From NCBI GenBank assembly GCA_002890585.1, contig MIQB01000086.1, forward strand, positions 1 through 8,366: a DNA stretch of 8,366 bases, given 5' to 3'. Positions within the stretch are counted from its first letter, which is position 1; every line of letters begins with the position of its first letter. Source of the DNA: Tannerella sp. oral taxon 808 (GTDB lineage: Bacteria > Bacteroidota > Bacteroidia > Bacteroidales > Tannerellaceae). Of this stretch, positions 1 through 6,530 are shown one piece after another. The translations under genes were made by a program, and so were the position numbers. The notes under the pieces were generated by a model that made no database searches, was not told where the DNA came from, and worked only from the letters and a program-made list of their open reading frames with translations.

Positions 1-1718
1 TTGGAGAGCAGGTTGTTCATCACCTTCACCATATAATCCGGCACAAAGTCCATCTCCACCGCTTCTTTCGAGATGAATTGCAGGGTGATGTTGCGGCTGC
101 GGGCATAGTCGCGATAGCTCTCCATGATCATGGAGAGGTAGGCCGTGATGTTGCCTATGCGCCAGTCGGTGTTGCCGACGGCTGACTTGATTTTGGAGAT
201 GTCCAACAGCTGGTTGATGAGTGCGAGCAGGCCGTTGCCTTGTCGCTCGATGGTTCGGGCCTTGTCGGCGGTATCTTCCGGATCGTCGGTCGGTGTTTGC
301 AGCTCGCGGCTGAGGCCGAGGATGACGGTGAGCGGTGTGCGGAACTCGTGGGTGATGTTCGTGAAGAAGTCTTCGCGCAGGCGGCTGACTTGTTTCAGGA
401 TGAGGTGGTTGCGGCGACGCACCTGGCCCATGTAGATGAGAGTCGCCACGACGATGAGCAGTACGGCGATGAGGGCGATGCCTCCGATCAGTATGACGCG
501 TTTCTCGGCGCGCTCGCGGGCTTGTTGCAGGGCCAGCTCTTCGGTCTTATACCTCACGTTGTAGTGACTCACGTTCTGCTCCATGTCGTGGCGATAGATG
601 GAATCTTTCAGCGCGGCATAGCGCAGCAGGTGTTGGCCGGCCTCGTCGGGGTGGTTTGCCTTCAGGGCCTCGTAAAGCCCCATGCGCGCGCGGCTTTCGT
701 TGTACATGTCTTTGCGTGCGGCAAACACTTCGGCAGCTTTTGCGAAGTAACGCGCCGCCTCGTCGTATGCGCCGCGCCGGTTGAGGAGCTGCCCCATCTG
801 GATGCGGCAGATGGAGAGCGACTGCTCGTTGCCAGCCTCCTCCAGTATGGGGATGGCGCGCGTCAGGGAGCGCTCAGCCTCGGCGTCTTGCCCCAGGGCC
901 ATCTGCGCGGCGGCCATTTGCGAGAGGCGTATGCCGACCTTGGCCGTGTTGCCGCGCTCCTCGTCTATCTCGCAAGCGCGGCGGGCATAGTCTAAGGCCC
1001 GTTGATCCTTCCCCATGGCGTGATAAATCTCCGAGGCCATTCCGTATTGGATGGCCATGCGGTTGGAGTCGTTTGCCGCGATGCTGTATCGGATGGCCTC
1101 GAGGATGTAGCGTTCGCCGTCGTCGAGCTGCTTAGCCACAAGGCAGATGCCGGCCAGCGTGTTCAGCGAGCTACTGATGCGGCTCGGTTCGCCATGCAGG
1201 CGGTCTATTTCGAGGCTCTTGCGCGTGTGTTCGATGGCCTGCACATAGTCCGACATGCGGAAGTGGCACAATCCGATCAACAGCTCGCAGTCGCTTTGCA
1301 GCAGCAGGTCGTCAGATTGATAGATGAGCGGCAGGGCACGCGTGGCGCAGCGGAGTCCCTCGGCATAGTCCTGCGCTTCATAGAAGTATTCACCGGCCCA
1401 GTAATAGACGAGCATCTCGAGGCTGTCCGCTGGCATGTCGGGCGTGGCGTGGAGCAGGCTGTCGGTCATCTCCTCGCGATAGAGCAGATCGAAGATGGGT
1501 TGGGCAGCCTCCGTGCGGCGTTTGCTGCCTTGCCTGTCGAAGTCGCTCAGCAGCCGGACCATCTCCTGGCCAAGTTCCGAGGCATTTGTTGTTACGATGG
1601 TATCGACCTGGGCCGACGGGCTGTCAGCCGGACGATCCTTGTGGCCGCCGCAGGCGGTGAGCAGTGTGGTGATGGTGAGGAGTGCGCAGAGCGCGTGGAG
1701 GAGTCGGGTGTGTTGCAT
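1..1718 (-). CDS. TPR-containing membrane sensor histidine kinase (5' part; runs off left edge)
   Basis: Translating the minus strand from the ATG at 1718 gives 572 uninterrupted codons to the window edge, so the C-terminus is missing. The leader ends in a lipobox-like LLTAC (Cys23). Residues about 85-390 are helical repeats of TPR type (for example AIEHTRKSLEIDR, and ALGQDAEAERSLTRAIPILE). A single membrane segment lies at about 408-430 (VILIGGIALIAVLLIVVATL). A HisKA domain follows with the H-box FFTNITHEFRTPLTVILG, where His457 is the predicted phospho-acceptor. The window ends inside the N-box of the ATPase domain (NNLLSN, Asn569). The family senses a periplasmic signal through TPRs and autophosphorylates on His; in Bacteroidales it is often a hybrid with receiver and AraC-type output domains, which would lie outside this window. 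The signal is unknown. The gene is divergent from all other genes here. Confidence 0.93.
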   Translation of the reverse strand, partial: MQHTRLLHALCALLTITTLLTACGGHKDRPADSPSAQVDTIVTTNASELGQEMVRLLSDFDRQGSKRRTEAAQPIFDLLYREEMTDSLLHATPDMPADSLEMLVYYWAGEYFYEAQDYAEGLRCATRALPLIYQSDDLLLQSDCELLIGLCHFRMSDYVQAIEHTRKSLEIDRLHGEPSRISSSLNTLAGICLVAKQLDDGERYILEAIRYSIAANDSNRMAIQYGMASEIYHAMGKDQRALDYARRACEIDEERGNTAKVGIRLSQMAAAQMALGQDAEAERSLTRAIPILEEAGNEQSLSICRIQMGQLLNRRGAYDEAARYFAKAAEVFAARKDMYNESRARMGLYEALKANHPDEAGQHLLRYAALKDSIYRHDMEQNVSHYNVRYKTEELALQQARERAEKRVILIGGIALIAVLLIVVATLIYMGQVRRRNHLILKQVSRLREDFFTNITHEFRTPLTVILGLSRELQTPTDDPEDTADKARTIERQGNGLLALINQLLDISKIKSAVGNTDWRIGNITAYLSMIMESYRDYARSRNITLQFISKEAVEMDFVPDYMVKVMNNLLS

Positions 1719-1769
1719 ACGATATATGTGTAGGAGCAGGCCTTATGCCTACCCGAGTGAATGGTAGGG

Positions 1770-1799
1770 CAAAGGTAAGCAGGCTGGGCAGGCTTCAAA
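1770..1799 (-). promoter_or_regulatory. Bacteroides-type promoter of the histidine kinase gene
   Basis: Read on the minus strand, TTTG (1799-1796) is followed after 18 bases by TACCTTTG (1777-1770). This matches the Bacteroidota consensus TTTG / TAnnTTTG, at the short end of the usual spacing. Transcription would begin near 1763, giving a leader of about 45 nt before the ATG at 1718. The position and orientation fit the kinase gene well. The 42-bp repeat array begins about 43 bp upstream of the -33 element. Confidence 0.65.
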
Positions 1800-1841
1800 C
1801 GCCCCCATAGCGCCTTCGATAATAAGTGTATAGTGTTTCGA

Positions 1842-2207
1842 TTTATTATTTCTAACGGCAATAATAAATTTGGAGTGTCCGGATTTAATATTGCTGTTGG
1901 AAATAATAAACCGGGAGTGTCCGGATTTAATATTGCTGTTGGAAATAATAAATTTGGAGTATCCGGATTTAATATTGCCGTTGGAAATAATAAATTTGGA
2001 GTATCCGGATTTAATATTGCTGTTGGAAATAATAAATCAGGAGTGTCCGTGCTTAATATTGTCTCAGACAATAATAAATCGGGAGTATCCGGGCTTAATA
2101 TTGTCTCAGACAATAATAAACCGGGAGTGTCCGGACTTAATATTGTCTCAGACAATAATAAATCGGGAGTGTCCGGGCTTAATATTGCTTCAGACAATGA
2201 CACACAC
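1842..2207. repeat. 42-bp tandem repeat array, about 8.6 copies, with an internal dyad
   Basis: Units begin with GGAGTGTCC or GGAGTATCC at 1872, 1914, 1956, 1998, 2040, 2082, 2124 and 2166, exactly 42 bp apart, after a degenerate partial copy from about 1842. The first four units carry the core TATTGCTGTTGGAAATA (type A). Units five to seven carry TATTGTCTCAGACAATA (type B), a perfect 8-bp inverted repeat around one central base, at 2057-2073, 2099-2115 and 2141-2157. Unit eight has a decayed B core (ATTGCTTCAGACAAT). In type B the outer flanks TTAA/AATAA extend the dyad to 12-bp arms with one mismatch. The array is AT-rich inside GC-rich DNA. Long open frames cross it on both strands because 42 is divisible by three. 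The frame starting at 1833 has the most third-position differences between units (GTG/GTA, GCT/GCC), but the translation beyond the array looks non-coding. I treat it as an intergenic array, probably regulatory or a minisatellite. Confidence 0.9.
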
Positions 2208-2572
2208 CCTCACCCTGAGTGCCTCAAGACCCCGAACAATGCCCCCTCAGAGGCCATCGGGAGCCATCATGCAACGGACAAACACCCGGAAGATCGGCCC
2301 ACGCTTCCGCCCCGCATGTCGATTGTGAATATTGGTAAACCTGTCAGTAGTAAACTGTTTGATGACAGACGTTTAAGTGCCCCTCCATGCACGATTTTGC
2401 AAGATGTGGAGAGGTGAAAAATGCACGATTCTGCAAGATTTTTGAACGATTTTGCAAGGCCTCTTCGCCCATTGTCGCCGCAACTTTGCGGTCGGAAATG
2501 AGGATGTAAACGCCCCCTCATTGGTCACCGCCCCCCCGGCGGGGCAGATGTAAAAACAAAGGGCTCACACGT
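2208..2572. other. Intergenic stretch with small dyads, no convincing gene
   Basis: No convincing protein is encoded in either strand. Visible structures are an imperfect hairpin at 2337-2374 (AAAC-CTGTCA against TGACAG-ac-GTTT), a short dyad at 2478-2491 (CCGCAA-CT-TTGCGG), and a GC hairpin at 2530-2545 that includes a run of seven C (2531-2537). The three-copy motif at 2387-2460 is listed separately. I could not find a clear TAnnTTTG promoter with an upstream partner for the gene at 2573. Confidence 0.55.
2387..2460. repeat. Three direct copies of a 19-bp motif
   Basis: ATGCACGATTTTGCAAGAT (2387-2405), ATGCACGATTCTGCAAGAT (2421-2439) and TTGAACGATTTTGCAAGGC (2442-2460) share the core ACGATTyTGCAAG. 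Start-to-start spacing is 34 bp and then 21 bp, so this is not a regular tandem array. The first two copies contain TGC-N8-GCA as a weak dyad. It could be a cluster of binding sites or a remnant of a dispersed intergenic repeat; nothing in the sequence decides between these. Confidence 0.7.
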
Positions 2573-2767
2573 ATGGAAGATCTATCGAACACGAGGCTAC
2601 AGAAGTTGCAGCAGAAAAACAGGCAGTTCATGGAAGAACGCATGGAACTGCTCGACACCATCCGCGAGATGGTGGGTGCGGAGGTAGACAAGCGCATGGA
2701 GCAATGGGCGCAGCGGCTGGAGAAAGGGCCGGAAGCTCCCGCCTCGCCATGGTGTGACCCGAAATAA
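2573..2767 (+). CDS. Small charged protein of unknown function (64 aa)
   Basis: The frame from the ATG at 2573 to the TAA at 2765-2767 encodes 64 residues rich in Glu, Arg, Lys, Gln and Met (for example RLQKLQQKNRQFMEERMELL). This predicts a helical, probably coiled-coil segment over about residues 5-50, followed by a Pro-rich tail. There is no signal peptide or membrane segment, so it would be cytoplasmic. I recognise no family. Frames on the opposite strand are also open here, so coding status is uncertain. It sits 105 bp before the lipoprotein pair on the same strand, with a weak hairpin between them. Confidence 0.45.
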   Translation: MEDLSNTRLQKLQQKNRQFMEERMELLDTIREMVGAEVDKRMEQWAQRLEKGPEAPASPWCDPK

Positions 2768-2778
2768 GCCTTGTGTGA

Positions 2779-2812
2779 CCCTTCGCCAGGAATCCCCAAC
2801 CAGGGGAAAGGG
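2779..2812 (+). terminator. Weak hairpin after the small gene
   Basis: The stem TCCCC (2793-2797) and GGGGA (2803-2807) encloses the loop AACCA. An outer CCCTT (2779-2783) can pair with AAGGG (2808-2812) across an asymmetric bulge. No T-tract follows, so intrinsic termination is doubtful. Confidence 0.25.
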
Positions 2813-2872
2813 CAAACACAGAGCTACTTCAGAAGACTTATACTATCCCTAACCATTTAAAATAGATTCACA

Positions 2873-3403
2873 ATGAGAACGAACATTTTCCTGACAACGC
2901 TACTGGCGTTGAGCGTAGCCATAGGCTATGCAAGTTGTAACGAGAGAGATGGCAAAGGCAAGGCGCCGGCCGACATGCACGAGGTGACCTACGAGGGCTT
3001 CACCTTCCTCTGTCCCGATGTGCTCAAACCCGCTCAGAAGCTCGATGGCTCAGCCACGGTGCCCAACGTCTTCACCCTGTCCGATGAGGACATATCGAAC
3101 GCCCTGTCCTGCGAGGTGTCTGACGATGGAGAGGAATTCAGCGCCGAGATGGCTGAGCAAATGATCAAAGAGATGAAAGCTCAAGACCCGAAGTTGGAAG
3201 CCAAAGTGCTCCCGGACGGCGCCGAGATGCGCACCGTCACGAACGACCCGAGCGTCAGCTCCGAGCCCGTCTACATGGCCATGCGCATCTTCGTCCATGG
3301 GAAGAAGAGCTGCACCGTCACCCTCATGTACACCGAGAAGAACAAAGAGACCCTCGGCAAGTATGCTGACGCTGTGATCAACTCCGTCAAAGCCGCGAAA
3401 TGA
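2873..3403 (+). CDS. Lipoprotein, first of a tandem paralogue pair (176 aa)
   Basis: The protein begins with a lipoprotein signal peptide: basic MRTN, a hydrophobic stretch, and lipobox YASC with Cys22 as the predicted lipidated residue. The mature part is about 155 residues, acidic, with no membrane segment. It shares with its downstream neighbour the blocks KGxAPAxMHE, GFTFLCPDV (about 47-55), NALxC, GKK, YTE and the C-terminal KYADAVINSxKAA. The two conserved Cys in LCPDV and NALxC could form a disulfide, which is inference. I recognise no named family; it resembles the many small Bacteroidales envelope lipoproteins. The start is chosen because it directly gives the signal peptide and is preceded by an A/T-rich leader (2859-2872). 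Only six bases separate it from the next gene, so the two are almost certainly co-transcribed. Confidence 0.85.
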   Translation: MRTNIFLTTLLALSVAIGYASCNERDGKGKAPADMHEVTYEGFTFLCPDVLKPAQKLDGSATVPNVFTLSDEDISNALSCEVSDDGEEFSAEMAEQMIKEMKAQDPKLEAKVLPDGAEMRTVTNDPSVSSEPVYMAMRIFVHGKKSCTVTLMYTEKNKETLGKYADAVINSVKAAK

Positions 3404-3409
3404 ACCGTC

Positions 3410-3949
3410 ATGAGTAGAGCGAACGTCATCCTGGCCACACTGCTGGCCTTGAGCATGGTCGTCAGCTACGCAAGTTGCAACGGGCAGATAAGTAAAGGCG
3501 AGGCCCCGGCAGGCATGCACGAGGAGACCTTCCAGGGCTTCACCTTCCTCTGCCCCGATGTGATGAAGCGCATCGAGCCGAACAAAGCCGGAGAGGTAGA
3601 AATAGCCCGCTACTATACGTTTCGCGGTACGGACTTAGCAAACGCCCTCCTCTGCTCCGTGGACGATGCGGAACAAGAGTTTACCCCCGAAGTGGGCAGG
3701 CAATTGGTCAAAGAGATGGAATCAGAATCCCCGAGCTACAAGGAGGAAAGCCAGCTGTTGAAAGATGGCCTGGTGATGACAATCGAAAGGATAGAACCGG
3801 GCGAAACCGAAACCATCTACACGACCTTGCGCCTACTCTGCAAAGGGAAGAAGAGGTTCTGGATCAACTACAGCTACACCGAGAGCAACACGGATGTGCT
3901 GGCCAAGTATGCCGACGCCGTGATAAACTCCATGAAGGCTGCGGACTGA
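3410..3949 (+). CDS. Lipoprotein, second of a tandem paralogue pair (179 aa)
   Basis: This is the paralogue of the preceding gene. The signal peptide ends in lipobox YASC with Cys23. The same conserved blocks follow in the same order (GFTFLCPDV about 48-56, NALLC, GKK, YTE, KYADAVINSMKAA), while the middle of the protein has diverged strongly. It lies six bases downstream of its partner and was probably made by tandem gene duplication. It starts at ATG 3410, just after the partner's stop codon, suggesting translation from a shared transcript. Residues after the Cys (NGQISKG) lack the acidic cluster typical of surface-exported Bacteroidota lipoproteins, so the inner face of the outer membrane or the periplasm is more likely. 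The function is unknown. Confidence 0.87.
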   Translation: MSRANVILATLLALSMVVSYASCNGQISKGEAPAGMHEETFQGFTFLCPDVMKRIEPNKAGEVEIARYYTFRGTDLANALLCSVDDAEQEFTPEVGRQLVKEMESESPSYKEESQLLKDGLVMTIERIEPGETETIYTTLRLLCKGKKRFWINYSYTESNTDVLAKYADAVINSMKAAD

Positions 3950-3989
3950 ACCTCCGCCGAACATGCCCCCTTTACAGACTCATAATCAC

Positions 3990-4011
3990 GGGCAGGCCAT
4001 CGTGCCTGCCC
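3990..4011 (+). terminator. Perfect 8-bp GC hairpin between lipoprotein genes
   Basis: GGGCAGGC (3990-3997) and GCCTGCCC (4004-4011) form a perfect stem with a six-base loop, followed by the T-rich but interrupted ATACATTTATTCTATT. It may be a terminator for the upstream lipoprotein pair. It ends only 16 bases before the ATG at 4028, so it could also act as a leader hairpin controlling that gene. Confidence 0.55.
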
Positions 4012-4027
4012 ATACATTTATTCTATT

Positions 4028-4939
4028 ATGAACAAAAGGACATTCATAGCGGCACTGATGGCCGTCGCGCTGATTGCAGGCACGGCATGTAGCGCCAAGA
4101 AAGGCAGCGAATCCACCGACGACACAGCCGCAGACTCGCTGCAAAACGAGGCGACAGCCGCTGGGGCACCCAAAGCCTACCCCTGGGACTTCCCCGAGGG
4201 CATCGCTTTAGATAACCCCGAAGCAGGGCAATACGTGCTCTCGCCCTACACCTTCTATCCCGAAGCACTGGCCGAAGAAGATGACCCCGGATCCAAAACC
4301 CTCATCTTCTATTCCACCACCCTGGCCAAGTATGGCGACACGCATTCCACACTCGACAACCTCGGCGAAGACCCGGTGGAAATGCCCAACTCGCTCATCA
4401 TCCTGCTCCCCAAGGGAGAGAAGGCACACGTGGGCGACGTGCTCCTCACCTGGTGGCAGTCCGGATCGGGCCTTCAGCGCGCCATCGTCACCGACGCCTC
4501 CGACCCCGAACGCCCCCGCGTGGTCTACTTAGATCTTAACTACGGCGACGACGAACTGGCCAACAAGTACGCCAACGAGCAGCTCAAGCCCTCCTCCTTC
4601 GACGTACTCCGCGACGGTGAGTGGCAGCCCGGCGCTGCCGTTGCCGCCTTCGATGGCAAGGAGTGGAAGTCAGGCATACTGATCCATGCCACCGACAACA
4701 AGGTGCTGATGATCGGCTTCTCTGGTGTAGTCTACGCCTACAATCGCTCCGACTGCCGCCTGATCCCCATCAAGCAAGACCTGAAAGTGGGAGACGAGGT
4801 CATGGCCCTCTTCGTCAGCAAGTTCACACCCGGATACAAGATCACCCGCATCGATCGCCGGGCGGGGCGTGTCTGGATCAAGAAGGACGATCAGAAGGAG
4901 AAGATCGTCAGCATACTGGAAGTCGTCAAATCACTTTGA
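4028..4939 (+). CDS. Lipoprotein with SH3/Tudor-like repeat modules (303 aa)
   Basis: The signal peptide ends in lipobox AGTAC with Cys21, followed by a low-complexity Ser/Thr/Ala/Asp spacer to about residue 48. The C-terminal two thirds contain what look like three related small beta modules: about 121-190 (HVGDVLLTWWQSGSGLQRAIV), 198-248 (PGAAVAAFDGKEWKSGILI, then VLMIGFSGVVYAY), and 250-301 (KVGDEVMALFVSKFTPGYKI, then GRVWIKK). The pattern, a Gly-Asp-x-Val strand, an aromatic turn, then a second strand pair, resembles SH3/Tudor/Agenet barrels. This is fold recognition by eye, not a family match. Such barrels usually bind peptides, nucleic acids or glycans, but no ligand can be inferred. 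A hairpin lies just upstream and GC-rich dyads just downstream, so it may be its own transcription unit. Confidence 0.85.
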   Translation: MNKRTFIAALMAVALIAGTACSAKKGSESTDDTAADSLQNEATAAGAPKAYPWDFPEGIALDNPEAGQYVLSPYTFYPEALAEEDDPGSKTLIFYSTTLAKYGDTHSTLDNLGEDPVEMPNSLIILLPKGEKAHVGDVLLTWWQSGSGLQRAIVTDASDPERPRVVYLDLNYGDDELANKYANEQLKPSSFDVLRDGEWQPGAAVAAFDGKEWKSGILIHATDNKVLMIGFSGVVYAYNRSDCRLIPIKQDLKVGDEVMALFVSKFTPGYKITRIDRRAGRVWIKKDDQKEKIVSILEVVKSL

Positions 4940-4944
4940 TACAA

Positions 4945-4987
4945 GGGGGCGCACTCCCCCCTCTCCCCTCCTCCCCCCGGGGAGGGC
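4945..4987 (+). terminator. GC-rich hairpins after the 4028 gene
   Basis: Two potential stems lie back to back: GGGGG (4945-4949) with CCCCC (4956-4960), and CTCCCC (4971-4976) with GGGGAG (4979-4984). The second has only two bases between its arms, so the inner pairs must open. A T-poor AT stretch follows (CTAATCATTAATAA). This is probably a transcription end or pause, and no strong T-tract is seen. Confidence 0.4.
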
Positions 4988-5023
4988 TAATCATTAATAA
5001 CCACACTTAATCCTTATCCCATT

Positions 5024-6493
5024 ATGAAAAAGTACCTCATTCCCCTCCTGCTCATCATGGCAGCATGGGGCGCCACGCAATGCGTGGAGGAAAAAGACCC
5101 GCAGAAAAAGAAGCAAGAGTTAGAGATCAGCGTCCCTGAGGCTGGCCTCGAAGACCTCTCCACGGGCACCATCACCCGGATCCCGATCCGATCGGGCAAT
5201 GGCGATTACACCATCTCCGTCAGCGACCCCTCGAAGGTCGATGTGCGCCTCTCGGAAGACAAGAGCACCCTCCTCGTGCGCGCCAAGGAGAGTGGCAGCA
5301 CAGAGGTGACCATCACCGATGTATTGACAGGGCAAAAGCGGAGCTTCACGCTTCGTGTGCTCAAGACCTCTATTGGCGTCTCTGGCATCACGCTCAGCCC
5401 CTCGGACAAGAAGATGCAAACCGGCGAGACGTTCGTCATCACGGCCCACGTCACCCCGAGCGATGCCGAAAACCGACAAGTGAACTGGAAGAGCAGTAAC
5501 CCCGAAGTGGCCTTCGTGGACGGTAACGGCAAAGTGACCGCCCTGAAGGAGGGCAACGTGGTGATCACCGCCACCACCTCCGACGGTGGCAAGACGGCTT
5601 CGTGCTCCATCGGCATAGAGAAGAAGGAAGATCCCACGCCCACCCCGACACCGACCCCGACACCCACTCCCACTCCGACGCCAACACCTACCCCGACGCC
5701 GACACCCACCCCGACACCCACACCTACCCCGACGCCGACTCCCACACCCACCCCAACCCCAACACCCACGCCAACTCCTACACCTACTCCTACGCCGACA
5801 CCCACCCCGACGCCTACCCCTTCGTATGTGCCCGTAAAGAACGTCTCCATCAACCCGACGGCCACGGGATACATGAAGCCTGGGGAGACGCGCCAGTTGA
5901 CTCCGAAGTTCGATCCACCCAATGCCACCAACCAAAACGTGACTTGGCGCAGCCTCCGGCCAGACATCGCCACCGTGGATCCGAATACGGGCGTGGTGAC
6001 AGCCGTCAAGAATGGCAACACGCGCATCGTAGTCGTCTCAGCCGAGATCGGTGAGTCGAGGAACAGCTGCGTAGTGCACGTGTACGGCTCCAAACCGTCA
6101 ACGCCCACCCCGACACCTACTCCAACACCCACCCCGACGCCAACACCTACTCCGACACCTAACCCACCGACGCCGAACGTGGTGCACGTCACGGAAGTAG
6201 TCGTCACGCCGAGTACATACGAGACCAATCAAGAAAAAGGCCAGCACAGCCTCCGGCTCACAGCAAGGGTCTCCCCCAGCAACGCAACGAACAAGCGGGT
6301 GAAGTGGACGAGTAGCAATGAGCAGGTAGCCAAGGTCAACTCCTCCGGTGTAGTGACTTTCGTTTTGAAAAAGACAAACGATCAATACATCAAGCACTAT
6401 ATCAATGCCGGTAAAGCCATCATCACCGCCACCTCTGAAGACGGCGGCAAGACGGGCACTTGTTCAATCGAAGTCCATGCGATAATAAACTGA
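5024..6493 (+). CDS. BIG_2-domain lipoprotein with two Pro-Thr linkers (489 aa)
   Basis: The leader MKKYLIPLLLIMAAWGATQC implies lipidation at Cys20, although Gln at -1 is atypical for a lipobox. Acidic VEEKD follows, resembling the lipoprotein export signal of Bacteroidota surface proteins. Domain 1 (about 33-112) is an Ig-like beta domain. BIG_2 domains follow at about 118-198 (VSGITLSPSDKKMQTGE, VNWKSSNPEVAFVDGNGKVT, TATTSDGGKTASC), 271-355 (VTWRSLRPDIATVDPNTGVV) and 387-487 (VKWTSSNEQVAKVNSSGVV, ATSEDGGKTGTC). A 63-residue Pro-Thr linker (204-266) separates the second and third domains; a shorter one (about 360-384) precedes the last. BIG_2 domains are known from bacterial surface adhesins and carbohydrate-active proteins. 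A cell-surface stalk with spaced Ig modules is the likely architecture; the ligand is unknown. The start is supported by the signal peptide. Confidence 0.92.
   Translation: MKKYLIPLLLIMAAWGATQCVEEKDPQKKKQELEISVPEAGLEDLSTGTITRIPIRSGNGDYTISVSDPSKVDVRLSEDKSTLLVRAKESGSTEVTITDVLTGQKRSFTLRVLKTSIGVSGITLSPSDKKMQTGETFVITAHVTPSDAENRQVNWKSSNPEVAFVDGNGKVTALKEGNVVITATTSDGGKTASCSIGIEKKEDPTPTPTPTPTPTPTPTPTPTPTPTPTPTPTPTPTPTPTPTPTPTPTPTPTPTPTPTPTPTPTPSYVPVKNVSINPTATGYMKPGETRQLTPKFDPPNATNQNVTWRSLRPDIATVDPNTGVVTAVKNGNTRIVVVSAEIGESRNSCVVHVYGSKPSTPTPTPTPTPTPTPTPTPTPNPPTPNVVHVTEVVVTPSTYETNQEKGQHSLRLTARVSPSNATNKRVKWTSSNEQVAKVNSSGVVTFVLKKTNDQYIKHYINAGKAIITATSEDGGKTGTCSIEVHAIIN
5633..5821 (+). repeat. Hexanucleotide-period Pro-Thr coding repeat (31 PT plus one P)
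   Basis: Codons 204-266 read CCN-ACN without exception. Third positions vary among all four bases in both codons, so the DNA is not a perfect microsatellite, although local runs such as CCGACACCCACC recur. The tract encodes an extended, probably O-glycosylatable linker. Confidence 0.95.
6101..6160 (+). repeat. Second, shorter Pro-Thr coding repeat
   Basis: Codons 360-379 alternate Thr and Pro, followed by the irregular NPPTPN before the last BIG_2 domain. Third positions are again mixed. The segment resembles the longer linker closely enough at DNA level (ACCCCGACACC blocks) to suggest copying between them. Confidence 0.9.
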
Positions 6494-6508
6494 TGGACGC
6501 CTGTCCAT
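6493..6508 (+). terminator. Short dyad overlapping the stop codon of the BIG_2 gene
   Basis: ATGGAC (6493-6498) pairs with GTCCAT (6503-6508) around the loop GCCT. The arms start in the TGA stop. No T-tract follows, so termination function is weakly supported. Confidence 0.3.
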
Positions 6509-6530
6509 GATTATGCCGGGTACCCGGAGC

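Noticed and set aside
240..1733. Plus-strand open frames of about 250 codons under the kinase
   Set aside because: They are antisense shadows of the high-GC kinase gene, whose TPR, membrane and H-box features are clear.
1865..1998. TAAATTTG sequences in the 42-bp units resembling TAnnTTTG -7 elements
   Set aside because: No TTG or TTTG partner lies about 18-21 bases upstream, and the match arises from the AT-rich repeat itself.
1592..2417. Open frames on both strands encoding 14-residue repeats across the 42-bp array
   Set aside because: A repeat length divisible by three keeps several frames open at once. The parts outside the array look non-coding and no signal or domain is present. Slight third-position bias in the frame from 1833 is noted but not sufficient.
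2267..2521. Minus-strand 84-codon frame
   Set aside because: It covers the three-copy 19-bp motif and other dyads, has no recognisable domain or leader, and has unusual composition for a protein.
5206..6228. Minus-strand frame encoding a long Gly-Val repeat
   Set aside because: It is the reverse complement of the Pro-Thr linkers and BIG_2 codons of the plus-strand gene, which has a signal peptide and recognisable domains.
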